Shown: positions 23,896 to 34,919, counted from the stretch's first letter. The stretch is 37,009 nt of DNA from Chitinophaga pinensis (GCA_945873505.1 CAMCDQ010000019.1:1-37009); one strand, 5' to 3'. Program-made: numbers and translations. Notes: generated by a model not told the origin, from the sequence alone.

Positions 23896-24462
23896 TTATT
23901 CAGTTATTACTTTACTTTCAGGCTTAAAATCATTTAAGGTAACGGTGCAAATAATGGGTTCATTTGTTCCAATTCTTCGCTCGTCACCGTGATAACCGTA
24001 GGCTACATGAGAAGGGAAAAGAAAGGTTATTTTTTCCTTTTTGTGCATTAATTTTATTCCGTGACGCAACCCAATCATTATCTTTTGCTCTTTATCAACG
24101 TGGTATTCTTGTGGTTTTAATTCTACATCGGAATAGATAATATTTCCTTTTAAATCTTTGATTTCATAATCAAAATAGGCAATATCACCTTTTTTAGGTC
24201 GCAAAGTATCCAATTCATTTTTGCTTTCATAATAATACCAATATCCTTTTGTGGAAGCGATATAGTTCATTTCGGGATTGCTTTTTATGATAGAGTCAAT
24301 CTTCGCTTCTTCGGTTGCAACCAGTTTTTTATTGCGCTCGGCAGATTCCTTCATAAAAGTCCCCGACGATTGTGAAATTGGTCTTCTCGCTTTTTGTTGG
24401 CTACAACTCAAAATAGTAAATACTCCAATAATTAGAAGTAGTAATTGCTTAAATAATTTCAT
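23896..24462 (-). CDS. gldI: Gliding-motility lipoprotein GldI, FKBP-type isomerase
   Basis: A 188-residue lipoprotein. The lipobox is TILSC (Cys20) after a hydrophobic stretch. A charged region (KESAERNKKLVATEEAKIDSII) leads to an FKBP domain from about residue 90: KGDIAYFDYEIKDLKGNIIY, GLRHGIKLMHKKEKITFLFPSHVAYGYHGDERRIGTNEPIICTVTL-like order. GldI is needed for gliding and type IX secretion in F. johnsoniae, presumably by folding Gld/Spr components. The FKBP core diverges from FKBP12. Its start overlaps the DHH gene by 14 bp and it is followed by the two dual isomerases. Confidence 0.88.
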   Translation of the reverse strand: MKLFKQLLLLIIGVFTILSCSQQKARRPISQSSGTFMKESAERNKKLVATEEAKIDSIIKSNPEMNYIASTKGYWYYYESKNELDTLRPKKGDIAYFDYEIKDLKGNIIYSDVELKPQEYHVDKEQKIMIGLRHGIKLMHKKEKITFLFPSHVAYGYHGDERRIGTNEPIICTVTLNDFKPESKVITE

Positions 24463-25468
24463 TTAGTTTTAAATTTTGAGTTACCAAACCTTCAAATTTT
24501 TTGATAGTTTCTTCCAATGATAATTCCGATTTTCCCCCAGCAGCATTGATATGTCCACCTCCGCTAAAGTTGTCTCTTGCAAATTGGTTGACATCAAAAT
24601 CGCCTTGGGAACGGAACGATATTTTTATGATTTTCTCTTCTTTATTTTCGATAAAAAGGGCTGTAAAAATAATACCTTTAATCGTTAATCCATAATTTAC
24701 AATTCCTTCTGTATCGCCTTTAACGTGTTCAAAACTATCTAATTCTGCTTGAGATAGCGTGATAAAGGAAGTATTAAATTCTGACATCACTTTCATATTT
24801 TGCAACGCTTTGCCTAATAATTGCAAACGATTGTAGGAATTATTGTCAAATAATAAATTAGGAATTAATGAGTTTTCAACGCCTAAATCTATCAAACTTG
24901 CTACAATTCGATGTGTTTTACCTGTTGTTTTTGGAAATCGAAACAAACCAGAATCAGTAAGAATTCCGGTATAAATGCAAGTTGCAATTGTTTTGTCTAA
25001 TAAATGAGTTTGATTTAATAATTCAATGAAATTGTAAACCATTTCACAAGTAGAACCAAATTGCGTATCAGAATAAATAAATTCTGCATAATCATCTGGT
25101 TTTTGATGGTGATCTATCATTATGTAAGGTGCGGTCAGTTCTTTTAAAATAGTTTCCATTTCCCCAACGCGATGCAGCGCATTGAAATCTAAAGTAAAAA
25201 GTAATTCTGCTTCTTGAAGAATTTTTGTGGTTTCGTCTTTGTGTTTTTCATACGTCAAAACGGTTTCTGAACCAGGAAGCCAGTCCAAAAACTCAGGAAA
25301 TTCATTTGGTGAAATTACAAGTACTTGGTGATTTAATTTTAATAAAAAATGGTATAAACCCAAAGTAGAACCCATTGCATCCCCATCCGGATTACGATGC
25401 GGAATAATTACAATTTTTTTTGGTGTAGCTAAAAGCGACTTTATCGTTTGGATGTCAAAATTTTTCAT
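24449..25468 (-). CDS. DHH/DHHA1 phosphoesterase (NrnA-like nanoRNase/pAp phosphatase)
   Basis: A 339-residue cytosolic phosphoesterase. DHH motifs: HRNPDGDAMGS near residue 24, DFNALHRVGE, MIDHHQKPDD (the DHH itself), and GILTDSGLFRFP; the C-terminal DHHA1 domain contains SFRSQGDFDVNQFA and GGGHINAAGG. Relatives degrade short oligoribonucleotides and 3'-phosphoadenosine 5'-phosphate, or cyclic dinucleotides in longer GdpP types; no GGDEF or PAS part is present here. The frame is open to 25507, but ATG 25468 begins the conserved MKNFDIQ and the extension has no family match. It overlaps gldI by 14 bp. Confidence 0.9.
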   Translation of the reverse strand: MKNFDIQTIKSLLATPKKIVIIPHRNPDGDAMGSTLGLYHFLLKLNHQVLVISPNEFPEFLDWLPGSETVLTYEKHKDETTKILQEAELLFTLDFNALHRVGEMETILKELTAPYIMIDHHQKPDDYAEFIYSDTQFGSTCEMVYNFIELLNQTHLLDKTIATCIYTGILTDSGLFRFPKTTGKTHRIVASLIDLGVENSLIPNLLFDNNSYNRLQLLGKALQNMKVMSEFNTSFITLSQAELDSFEHVKGDTEGIVNYGLTIKGIIFTALFIENKEEKIIKISFRSQGDFDVNQFARDNFSGGGHINAAGGKSELSLEETIKKFEGLVTQNLKLNEII

Positions 25469-25527
25469 AGGGTGCGAAGTTACATTTTTTTCACAAAATA
25501 GAAACAATTTAACACGTTCTTACAATT

Positions 25528-25899
25528 TTATTTTGCAATAATTAGTCCCAACCAAACGGCAAATAACCCAGTGATTATGCTTAAACCAATATAAATAAAA
25601 GCCAAACCAGAATTATTGTTTTGTAGTAAATTGATATTCTCAAGTCCAAAAGTTGAAAATGTAGTGTAGCCGCCACAAAATCCAGTTATAAAAAACCACT
25701 TTAAATTGGAATTTACCAAGTCATTTTTTTCTAATAAACTCATGGCAATTCCAATCAGGAAACAACCCAAAACATTCGTAATTAAAGTTGCGATTGGAAA
25801 TACGGAAGCATAGTATTTTTGCACTAAAACAGTGGTTAAATATCGGAAAACACTTCCAATTCCACCTCCCAATGCAATTAATAATAAGGTTCGCATCAT
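25528..25899 (-). CDS. crcB: Fluoride exporter CrcB/Fluc
   Basis: A 123-residue, four-helix membrane protein. Signature segments are GGGIGSVFRYLTT near the N-terminus, TLITNVLGCFLIGI (conserved Asn), and GFCGGYTTFSTFGLE around 72-86 with the Phe residues of the fluoride path. Fluc proteins are dual-topology dimers; a single complete gene is enough for a homodimer. It lies 7 bp after exbD, so translation is probably coupled. No fluoride riboswitch is visible in the short spacer. Confidence 0.93.
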   Translation of the reverse strand: MMRTLLLIALGGGIGSVFRYLTTVLVQKYYASVFPIATLITNVLGCFLIGIAMSLLEKNDLVNSNLKWFFITGFCGGYTTFSTFGLENINLLQNNNSGLAFIYIGLSIITGLFAVWLGLIIAK

Positions 25900-25906
25900 T
25901 TTTTAA

Positions 25907-26299
25907 TTATTTAGAAGTTGCAATTACAAAGTTCAATTTCAATTTTACCCCCATTTGCATTAAATCGACTAAATCTTGAACTTTGTTATCTGCGGGAACT
26001 CGAACCACAACAGTTTTATCATTTGTACCCAAAGTTTTTTCTGCTAAAGTTTGCTCTAATTGATTGAACGGAACTTCTTGTTTGTCAATATAGTACAATT
26101 TATCTTCCGTTACCGACAAACTGATATGATCTTTATTAGTAGTTTCATTTGAAGCTGCTTTTGGTAAGGTCAATTTTATCACATTTGGATTTGCCAAAGT
26201 AGATATAATTAGAAAAAACAAAAACAAAAAGAACATAATATCGCTCAATGACGAAGTAGGAATTTCTGCGTGAAATCGCTTATTTCTTTTAATTGCCAT
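25907..26299 (-). CDS. ExbD/TolR-family proton-channel subunit
   Basis: A 130-residue protein with a short basic cytoplasmic N-terminus and one membrane segment, DIMFFLFLFFLIISTLANP. Its first Asp (in SLSDIMFF) is the proton-carrying residue of ExbD. A periplasmic C-terminal domain follows (VTEDKLYYIDKQEVPFNQLEQTL and VVVRVPADNKVQDLVDLMQMG). With ExbB it powers a TonB- or Tol-type system. It lies one base after the exbB gene. No TonB gene is seen nearby, so which partner it energises is undecided. Confidence 0.9.
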   Translation of the reverse strand: MAIKRNKRFHAEIPTSSLSDIMFFLFLFFLIISTLANPNVIKLTLPKAASNETTNKDHISLSVTEDKLYYIDKQEVPFNQLEQTLAEKTLGTNDKTVVVRVPADNKVQDLVDLMQMGVKLKLNFVIATSK

Positions 26300-26300
26300 A

Positions 26301-27008
26301 TTACGGTTGTTGAATTGCGTTAATGATTTCTAAAGTCTGTTTTTGAACTTTAAGTGAAAAACTATCAATCATCATATTGAATAAATGATAGGCAGAATAA
26401 GCCACTACGCCCACAACAAGACCAGCGCCACTACTAATCATTTTTTCATATAAACCACCAGAAATTGTTTGAATATTCAAATTTCCTGTATTTGAAATCG
26501 TATGAAATATTTTTATAACCCCAGAAATTGTTCCTATAAAACCAAGAATTGGTGCAATTCCAGAAATCAATCCTAAATGTCCCAAACCTTTTTCCATTTC
26601 TGCAATTTCAACATTGGCGGTGCGTTCCATTACTGATTCAATTTCGCTAATGGGTCTTCCAATAATTGAAATGCCACTTTTCATAATATTTCCATAAGCC
26701 GTATTTTCTCGACTACACATCATAATTGCATTGTCTAATTTGCCTGATTTCAACTGCATTTTTACATCATTAATCAAATTCGCATCTTGTTTAGTCGCTT
26801 TTTTGATAGATAAATACCTTTCAATAATTACATAAATACAAAAGAAAAGCAGCAAAATAATTGGAATAATCATAATTCCACCTTTCAGCAAAAAATCCAA
26901 ATAGGAAACGCTATCAGTCACACTAACATTCATTTCGGGATTTGCCGCTTTATTTGCAAGAGTGTCAGCAATAGGATTGGCGGCTTGAAGCAAAAAGTTT
27001 AAAAACAT
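26301..27008 (-). CDS. MotA/TolQ/ExbB proton-channel protein
   Basis: A 235-residue protein with three membrane segments (about 43-65, 140-165 and 180-205). The sequence between the second and third segments includes GHLGLISGIAPILGFIGTISGVIKIFHTI and GGLYEKMISSGAGLVVGVVAYSAYHLFN, the ExbB/TolQ pattern. An unusual N-terminal part of about 35 residues (NPIADTLANKAANPEMNVSVTDS) precedes helix one. It is the first gene of a likely seven-gene run down to 21488, whose spacings are 1, 7, 59, -14, 12 and 74 bp. It is divergent from guaA. Confidence 0.91.
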   Translation of the reverse strand: MFLNFLLQAANPIADTLANKAANPEMNVSVTDSVSYLDFLLKGGIMIIPIILLLFFCIYVIIERYLSIKKATKQDANLINDVKMQLKSGKLDNAIMMCSRENTAYGNIMKSGISIIGRPISEIESVMERTANVEIAEMEKGLGHLGLISGIAPILGFIGTISGVIKIFHTISNTGNLNIQTISGGLYEKMISSGAGLVVGVVAYSAYHLFNMMIDSFSLKVQKQTLEIINAIQQP

Positions 27009-27202
27009 AGCGATAATTTTAATTTAGTAAGTGTACAAATTTGCATCTTTTTTTTAAATGCATCTACAAAAATAATTTATTTTTTGGGTTTTGCAGTGAT
27101 ATTAAAAGTGTAACGATTTTTTTGTAAAAAAAGTATTTGAATTCAAATGAAAATAATTTGTAAAATATCAAAATTCCATTTTTCAGTTCCGATTTTTAAA
27201 AG

Positions 27203-27210
27203 TAATTTTG
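27203..27210 (+). promoter_or_regulatory. Candidate guaA promoter overlapping the translation start
   Basis: TAATTTTG exactly matches TAnnTTTG and ends three bases before the ATG at 27214. If used, the transcript would begin at or within a base or two of the start codon, that is, leaderless. Confidence 0.4.
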
Positions 27211-27213
27211 CGC

Positions 27214-28743
27214 ATGCAACACAACGTACTTATTTTAGATTTCGGATCGCAATACACACAACTTATTGCAAGAAGAGTTCGCGAGTTAAACATATTCTGC
27301 GAAATCTTTCCCTACAATCACATTCCGAGTGATTTATCAAGTTATAAAGCCGTAATTCTTGGTGGAAGCCCATTCTCTGTTCGCGGAGAAGATGCGCCAC
27401 ACCCAGATTTATCCCAAATTAGAGGCAAATTACCTTTGCTTGCCGTTTGTTACGGAGCGCAATATTTAGCCCATTTTAGTGGTGGCGAAGTTGCGGCTTC
27501 CAACACCAGAGAATACGGTAGAGCCAATTTGTCTTTTATCAAAGAAAATGAAGTTTTTTTCGATGGAGTTTCTGAAAATTCTCAAGTTTGGATGAGCCAT
27601 AGCGACAGCGTTAAAGCATTGCCTACCAATGGAATAAAGTTAGCAAGTACGCACGATGTGGAATTTGCAGCCTATAAAATTGAAGGTGAAACTACCTATG
27701 CAATTCAGTACCATCCAGAGGTTTTTCATTCTACAGATGGGAAACAAATGTTGGAGAATTTCTTAGTGAAAATTGCCGATGTACCTCAAACCTTTACACC
27801 AAATGCTTTCGTTGAAGATATGGTAGCAGAATTAAAAGTAAAAGTTCAAAATGACAAAGTAGTTTTGGGACTTTCAGGCGGTGTAGATTCAACCGTAGCG
27901 GCAGTTTTATTGCACAAAGCCATTGGTGAAAACCTATATTGCATTTTCGTTAATAATGGTTTGTTGCGAAAAAATGAATTTGAGCAAGTTTTGGAACAAT
28001 ATAAAGGAATGGGTTTAAATGTAAAAGGAGTGGATGCCTCGGCACGCTTTTTGGACGCTTTAGCAGGAATTGAAGACCCAGAATTAAAAAGAAAAGCAAT
28101 CGGTAGAGTTTTCATTGAAGTTTTTGATGATGAATCGCACCGAATTGAAAACGTAAAATGGTTGGCTCAAGGAACTATTTATCCTGATGTTATCGAGTCG
28201 GTTTCTGTGAAAGGACCTTCTGCGACAATCAAGTCGCATCACAATGTGGGAGGTTTACCAGATTACATGAAATTGAAAATCGTAGAACCACTTCGAATGT
28301 TGTTCAAAGATGAAGTGCGTAGAGTGGGAGCGACCTTGGGAATTGATTCGGCATTATTAGGAAGACATCCTTTTCCAGGACCAGGATTGTCAATTCGTAT
28401 TTTGGGAGATATTACACCCGAAAAAGTTCGTATCTTGCAAGAAGTTGATGCCGTTTTTATTGACGGTTTGAGATCTTGGGGATTGTATGACAAAGTTTGG
28501 CAAGCGGGCGCAATTTTACTTCCAGTGAATAGTGTGGGAGTAATGGGCGATGAGCGTACCTATGAAAAAGTGGTGGCACTTCGCGCAGTGGAATCAACCG
28601 ATGGAATGACTGCAGATTGGGTACATTTACCGTACGATTTCTTGATGAAAGTTTCCAATGATATTATCAATAAAGTGCCAGGTGTAAACAGAGTCGTTTA
28701 TGATATTAGCTCGAAACCACCAGCAACTATTGAGTGGGAATAG
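27214..28743 (+). CDS. guaA: GMP synthase (glutamine-hydrolysing)
   Basis: A 509-residue enzyme making GMP from XMP, ATP and glutamine. The N-terminal class I amidotransferase has [13 protein letters not shown], the catalytic Cys79 in VCYGAQ, and the His/Glu of IQYHPEV. The ATP-pyrophosphatase loop is GLSGGVDST (about 219-227), followed by NNGLLRKNE. The C-terminal XMP/dimerisation domain contains [16 protein letters not shown] and the end [17 protein letters not shown] 27214 is the family start; the frame opens two codons earlier at TTG. It is likely the first gene of a run with the LysM gene (33-bp gap), OsmC and DUF3820. Confidence 0.97.
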   Translation: MQHNVLILDFGSQYTQLIARRVRELNIFCEIFPYNHIPSDLSSYKAVILGGSPFSVRGEDAPHPDLSQIRGKLPLLAVCYGAQYLAHFSGGEVAASNTREYGRANLSFIKENEVFFDGVSENSQVWMSHSDSVKALPTNGIKLASTHDVEFAAYKIEGETTYAIQYHPEVFHSTDGKQMLENFLVKIADVPQTFTPNAFVEDMVAELKVKVQNDKVVLGLSGGVDSTVAAVLLHKAIGENLYCIFVNNGLLRKNEFEQVLEQYKGMGLNVKGVDASARFLDALAGIEDPELKRKAIGRVFIEVFDDESHRIENVKWLAQGTIYPDVIESVSVKGPSATIKSHHNVGGLPDYMKLKIVEPLRMLFKDEVRRVGATLGIDSALLGRHPFPGPGLSIRILGDITPEKVRILQEVDAVFIDGLRSWGLYDKVWQAGAILLPVNSVGVMGDERTYEKVVALRAVESTDGMTADWVHLPYDFLMKVSNDIINKVPGVNRVVYDISSKPPATIEWE

Positions 28744-28776
28744 AACTATTGCAATTGAATTTTTAAAATTATAGCT

Positions 28777-30516
28777 ATGTTTAAAAGAGTAATTTACATT
28801 CTTGTTTTGATTTTTACAATGTCACTTTTTGGGCAGAATTATACCAAACATACCGTTCTCAAAGGAGAAACGATTACGCAAATTGCTTTGAAATATAATG
28901 TTACACCTTTAGATATTTATAATTTAAATCCGGATGCTCAAAGTGGAGTTCAATTGAATTCGGTGTTGTTGATTCCTGTTTCAAAAGACAATCCAAAAAC
29001 ACATGAAGTTCTTGCAAAAGAAACGGTTTATAGTATTTCAAAATTGTATGCTGTTTCGGTTGAAGATTTAGAAACTGCCAATAAAGACGCTTTAAAGGAA
29101 GGTTTGAAAATGGGTCAAATACTTGTTATTCCATCAAAATCTGTATTGAAACCAGGTGTTAAAACTGCTGTAAATGCATCTTATAAAATTATGTATCACG
29201 AAGTTTTACCAAAAGAAACTAAATATGCTATTGCAAATAAATACGGATTGACTGTGGAACAATTGGAGCAATTAAATCCAGAAATTGTTTCGGGTTTACC
29301 AATTGGTTTTAAGCTAATTGTGAGCGGAACAACAGATAAATTCGTTTCAAAAGAACAACCAAAAGTAGTTGTAGCGTCTAAAACTATAAAAATTGAGGAC
29401 GTTGCAAAATCGAATAAAGTAGTTGCTAAATTAACAAAAAGTAGTACTTCTCAAAATGCCAAAGAATTGGTTTTGTTATTGCCATTTAATATCTCAAAAA
29501 TCGAAAATGATAGTTTGAATTCGGTTGCTTCCAAATTGAAAAAAGACAAATTTCTGAACATGACTTTGGACTTTTATTCAGGCGTTTTGATGGCAATTGA
29601 TTCTGCAAAAGTTATCGGTTTGAATGTTAATATTAGAATTTTAGATTCCAAAGAAACTAAGAATTCATCAGCTATTCAAGGTTTAGTACAGCAAAATAAT
29701 CTTCAAAATGCAGATGCTATTATCGGTCCTTTTTATCAAACAAATGTTGAAAAATTAGTCGAATTAGTTAGCTCGAACAACGTTCCTGTGATTTCGCCTT
29801 TATCAAAAGAAATGGGTAAATCATTTTCTAATTTATACCAATCGATGCCTTCAAATGACGATTCTAAGGCAGCAATGTTAGATTATATTTATAAAAAAAA
29901 CGGAAATATAGTTGCCGTAATCGATGCTAAAAAAACTACTTTGAAAGATTTCTTTATCAAAAGTAAAAAAGGAATTAAAATAGTTGGTTTCAATGAAAAG
30001 GGAAGCATTGCCAAAGACAGTTTGAAAAAATTGTTCTCAAAAAACAAAATGAATTATGTCATTTTAGATTCTCAAAAAACAGGAGTGATTTTGGCTACAA
30101 CCAATGCGATGTTGGCTTTATTGCCAGAATATCAAGTGCAATTGGTAATTTTAGAAGCCAATCCAACGTTGGATTTTGATGAAATTGATATGACTCGTTT
30201 GATAAAATTAAAAATGTTATATCCTTCAATTGTTCGGGAAAACCTTTCGCCAGAAGCTGATATTTTTAGAAATAATTTCAAAAAAGCGAATAAAATATTC
30301 CCAAATCAATTCGCAATTCGTGGCTTTGATTTGACATTTGACACCTTATTACGATTGTCTCAAGATAAAAATTATCAAGTAACATTTGAAAATGTTGCTA
30401 CAGAACAAATTGAAAACAAATTTATTTATATTAAAAATAGTTCGGAAAGTTATAGCAATAAAGGGATTTATATATTGTATTACGACACCGATTTAACCAT
30501 AAAACAAGCAGAATAA
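28777..30516 (+). CDS. LysM-repeat protein with periplasmic-binding-like domain
   Basis: A 579-residue secreted protein. A signal peptide (VIYILVLIFTMSLFGQ) leads to three LysM repeats at about 22-66, 75-121 and 137-180, each with HxVLxxETxxxIxxKYxVxxxxLxxLN; these bind peptidoglycan glycan strands. From about residue 225 the protein resembles type 1 periplasmic-binding/LpoA-like domains: ELVLLLPFNISK, LDFYSGVLMAIDSAKVIGLNVNIRILDS, DAIIGPFYQTNVEKLVELVSSNNVPVISPLS. The two parts suggest a wall-associated sensor or synthase activator; the ligand is unknown. A Lys/Ser-rich stretch of ~40 residues separates the parts. It ends within the OsmC start (TAATGA). Confidence 0.85.
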   Translation: MFKRVIYILVLIFTMSLFGQNYTKHTVLKGETITQIALKYNVTPLDIYNLNPDAQSGVQLNSVLLIPVSKDNPKTHEVLAKETVYSISKLYAVSVEDLETANKDALKEGLKMGQILVIPSKSVLKPGVKTAVNASYKIMYHEVLPKETKYAIANKYGLTVEQLEQLNPEIVSGLPIGFKLIVSGTTDKFVSKEQPKVVVASKTIKIEDVAKSNKVVAKLTKSSTSQNAKELVLLLPFNISKIENDSLNSVASKLKKDKFLNMTLDFYSGVLMAIDSAKVIGLNVNIRILDSKETKNSSAIQGLVQQNNLQNADAIIGPFYQTNVEKLVELVSSNNVPVISPLSKEMGKSFSNLYQSMPSNDDSKAAMLDYIYKKNGNIVAVIDAKKTTLKDFFIKSKKGIKIVGFNEKGSIAKDSLKKLFSKNKMNYVILDSQKTGVILATTNAMLALLPEYQVQLVILEANPTLDFDEIDMTRLIKLKMLYPSIVRENLSPEADIFRNNFKKANKIFPNQFAIRGFDLTFDTLLRLSQDKNYQVTFENVATEQIENKFIYIKNSSESYSNKGIYILYYDTDLTIKQAE

Positions 30517-30917
30517 TGACTTCAAAAATCACTTATTTAGGAGAATTACGAACTTCCTCAATTCATATTCAATCGGGATCAGAAATTATTTCGGATGCAC
30601 CAATTGACAACAATGGAAAAGGAGCTGCTTTTTCACCCACAGATACCGTTGCCAATGGTTTAGGGAGTTGTATGTTTACCGTAATGGGAATTAAAGCAGC
30701 GGAAATGAATGTCGATCTTTCTCTTTCTACTGCTGAAATTACAAAAGTTATGGCAGCCGAACCAAGAAGAATTTCTGAAATTCATGTTGTTTTTAATTTT
30801 ACTGCAGTTCTCGATGATAAAACCAAAACTATTTTAGAACGTACCGCAATGACTTGCCCAGTTCATTATAGTTTGCACCCAGATATCAAGAAAGTGATTA
30901 CTTTTAATTGGAATTAA
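30516..30917 (+). CDS. OsmC/Ohr-family peroxiredoxin-like protein
   Basis: A 133-residue cytosolic protein with both redox cysteines of the OsmC fold: Cys in NGLGSCMFTVMGIKA (about residue 52) and Cys in AMTCPVHYSLHPDI (about 113). Family members reduce organic hydroperoxides with dithiol cofactors; the YhfA-like branch is less characterised, and this sequence could belong there. The start overlaps the LysM gene stop by one base. The DUF3820 gene starts two bases after its stop, so all three are translationally linked. Confidence 0.9.
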   Translation: MTSKITYLGELRTSSIHIQSGSEIISDAPIDNNGKGAAFSPTDTVANGLGSCMFTVMGIKAAEMNVDLSLSTAEITKVMAAEPRRISEIHVVFNFTAVLDDKTKTILERTAMTCPVHYSLHPDIKKVITFNWN

Positions 30918-30919
30918 TT

Positions 30920-31150
30920 TTGGACGAAAACCAAAAACAGCTTATTGCTTTAGCACATACAAAAATGCCTTTCGGCAAATATGAAGGTTGGCATTTAATT
31001 GATTTGCCTGAATATTATGTGGTTTGGTACAGCAATAAAGGTTTCCCAAAAGGACAATTAGGCGAACAATTGCAGTTGGTCTATGAGTTGAAATTAAACG
31101 GGTTGGAAGAATTAATTCGAAACATTAGAAAGAAATATCCTAAGCCATAA
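30920..31150 (+). CDS. DUF3820 family small protein
   Basis: A small protein of 76 residues from TTG 30920, or 80 from TTG 30908; no ATG is available before the conserved part. I prefer 30920, two bases after the OsmC stop. The hallmark is MPFGKYEGWHLIDLPEYYVVWY followed by KGFP.GQLGEQLQL, the DUF3820 pattern. A relative in Pseudomonas is described as a quorum-sensing-regulated factor, but function in Bacteroidota is unknown. Tight coupling to OsmC suggests joint expression only. Confidence 0.82.
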   Translation: MDENQKQLIALAHTKMPFGKYEGWHLIDLPEYYVVWYSNKGFPKGQLGEQLQLVYELKLNGLEELIRNIRKKYPKP

Positions 31151-31218
31151 ATGGGGAAAATAATAGAATTATTGGGTTATAATTTTCGACTATCTTTTTT
31201 AATTATCTATTATTTAAA

Positions 31219-32899
<1,681 letters not shown>

Positions 32900-32943
32900 T
32901 ATTTTCGCTTAATAAAAAAATAAATTAATAGTAATTCTATATA

Positions 32944-34845
32944 ATGGAAGATAAGAAATTAGACCTCAATTCAATCATTGGCTTCGTTTTAATTTTTGGA
33001 ATTTTGATTTGGATGATGTATCAAAATCAACCATCAAAGGAACAAGTTGCTGCCGAAAAAGCAAAAAAGGAACAAGTTGTTGCAGCTGAGAAATCAAAGC
33101 AAGTCGTTGCGAAACAAGCCGTAATTTCTGCTGATGCTGCAACTGTTGGCGATACATTGCAAATGGCAAAACTTAAAAAATCTTTAGGAAATTTTGCTTA
33201 TTCTGCAACATTACCCTCTGCAAAAGATACGGTTACAACAATTGAAAATGAATTCGTTCGCATTAAAATCGCGAATAAAGGAGGTTATATTGTTGAAGCA
33301 ATTTTGAAAAATTTTGAAAAAATCAAGAAAGGTTCTGGAGAATTAGTTGAATTGATTAAAGACAATAATTCCAATTTAAACATTCAATTAGTTACCAACG
33401 ACAATCATACATTAAACACGAAAGAGTTATTTTTTGAACCAACATTAACTAAAGTTGGTGTCAATCAAATTCTAACGATGCGTTTGAAAGCTGGCGCAAA
33501 TGAGTTTTTGGAATACCAATATACATTGAAACCAAACGATTATATGATTGGTTTTGATCTTCGTTCACAAGGTTTAAATAAAGTGTTGAATACGAATAAA
33601 CCGTTGGATTTAGAATGGGATTTGAAAACTTTCAGAACAGAGAAAAGTATTTCTTATGAAAATAGATATACCTTACTTAATTATGAATATGACGACGAAA
33701 AATTCAATAATGTTAGTGATGGAAACAACCAAGAAGAAACACTGGAAAATGTTAAATTCATTGCTTTCAAACAACATTTCTTCTCTACAATTTTATTAAC
33801 CGAAACGCCATTTGCGAAAGCGGTTTTAAAATCTAACAATTTAGTTGTTGACGAAAATAAAGATACAATTTTCATCAAACAATTCAATGCTAACGTGCCT
33901 TTGGCGTTTGCAAACGGAGAAGTAAACTATAAAATGAGTTTGTATTTTGGACCTTCAGATTATAAAACTTTAAAGGTTTACGATAAAAACATTGAGCAAA
34001 TAATTCCATTAGGTTGGGGGATTTTTGGATGGATAAATAAATTTATTTTCATTCCATTGTTCGGATTTTTAAGCTCTTATATTTCTTATGGAATTGCAAT
34101 TATTTTATTCACAATTCTTATAAAAATTGCAATGTCGCCTATTACGTACAAGTCGTTTTTATCTCAAGCAAAAATGAAAGTATTGCGACCTGAAATTACA
34201 GAATTGGGGGAGAAATACAAAAAAGAGCCAGCGAAAAAGCAACAAGAAACTATGAAATTATACAATAAAGCGGGAGTAAATCCTATGGCTGGTTGTATTC
34301 CTGCATTAATTCAGTTGCCTTTTATGTATGCGTCATTTCAGTTTTTCCCATCAGCATTTGAATTAAGACAAAAAGGATTCCTTTGGGCTGACGATTTATC
34401 TTCGTTTGATGAAATTGCAAAATTACCCTTCAACATTCCATTTTATGGAAGTCATATTAGTTTGTTTCCGATATTAGCTTCAATTGCGATTTTCTTTTAT
34501 ATGAAAATGACTTCTGGCGACCAACAAATGGCGGCTCCATCACAAGAAGGAATGCCTGACATGGCAAAAATAATGAAAATAATGATTTATCTTTCACCGA
34601 TAATGATGTTATTTTTCTTCAATAGCTATGGGGCTGGATTGAGTTTGTATAACTTTATATCCAATTTAATTACGATTGGAATAATGTTAGTCATTAAAAA
34701 CTATATTGTTGACAATGATAAAATTCACACCCAAATTCAAGCGAACAAATTGAAAGAGCCCAAAAAGTTAGGTAAGTTTCAACAAAAAATGCAAGAAATT
34801 ATGGAACAAGCTGAAGCTCAAAAGGCACAGCAAAAGAAAAAATAA
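32944..34845 (+). CDS. yidC: Membrane protein insertase YidC
   Basis: A 633-residue YidC of the long Gram-negative kind. The first membrane segment is IIGFVLIFGILIWMMY, followed by an Ala/Lys-rich linker with near-repeats (EQVAAEKAKKEQVVAAEKSK). A periplasmic beta domain (about 90-345) precedes the conserved core: a hydrophobic pair at about 358-400, SPITYKSFLSQAKMKVLRPE with the usual cytoplasmic helix, AGVNPMAGCIPALIQLPFMYASFQFFP, and later helices ending with a basic tail. It inserts inner-membrane proteins with or without SecYEG. A terminator follows. Confidence 0.96.
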   Translation: MEDKKLDLNSIIGFVLIFGILIWMMYQNQPSKEQVAAEKAKKEQVVAAEKSKQVVAKQAVISADAATVGDTLQMAKLKKSLGNFAYSATLPSAKDTVTTIENEFVRIKIANKGGYIVEAILKNFEKIKKGSGELVELIKDNNSNLNIQLVTNDNHTLNTKELFFEPTLTKVGVNQILTMRLKAGANEFLEYQYTLKPNDYMIGFDLRSQGLNKVLNTNKPLDLEWDLKTFRTEKSISYENRYTLLNYEYDDEKFNNVSDGNNQEETLENVKFIAFKQHFFSTILLTETPFAKAVLKSNNLVVDENKDTIFIKQFNANVPLAFANGEVNYKMSLYFGPSDYKTLKVYDKNIEQIIPLGWGIFGWINKFIFIPLFGFLSSYISYGIAIILFTILIKIAMSPITYKSFLSQAKMKVLRPEITELGEKYKKEPAKKQQETMKLYNKAGVNPMAGCIPALIQLPFMYASFQFFPSAFELRQKGFLWADDLSSFDEIAKLPFNIPFYGSHISLFPILASIAIFFYMKMTSGDQQMAAPSQEGMPDMAKIMKIMIYLSPIMMLFFFNSYGAGLSLYNFISNLITIGIMLVIKNYIVDNDKIHTQIQANKLKEPKKLGKFQQKMQEIMEQAEAQKAQQKKK

Positions 34846-34850
34846 ATTTT

Positions 34851-34876
34851 AAAGCACTCTAAACGGGTGCTTTTTT
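34851..34876 (+). terminator. Terminator after yidC
   Basis: A 9-bp stem AAAGCACTC (34851-34859) with GGGTGCTTT (34865-34873), one T.G pair, a 5-nt loop and a T6 run, five bases after the yidC stop. Confidence 0.85.
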
Positions 34877-34911
34877 AATAAACGGCTTATTTTTTGATAA
34901 AATAAAAAATA

Positions 34912-34919
34912 TAATTTTG
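34912..34919 (+). promoter_or_regulatory. Candidate promoter (-7 box) of the YwqK-like gene
   Basis: TAATTTTG exactly matches TAnnTTTG; a TTG lies 15 bp upstream (34894-34896), a little close. The leader to ATG 34951 would be about 29 nt. Confidence 0.4.

Noticed and set aside
25900..25906. A fluoride riboswitch controlling crcB
   Set aside because: Only 7 bp separate exbD and crcB, too short for a riboswitch, and none was recognised upstream of exbB.
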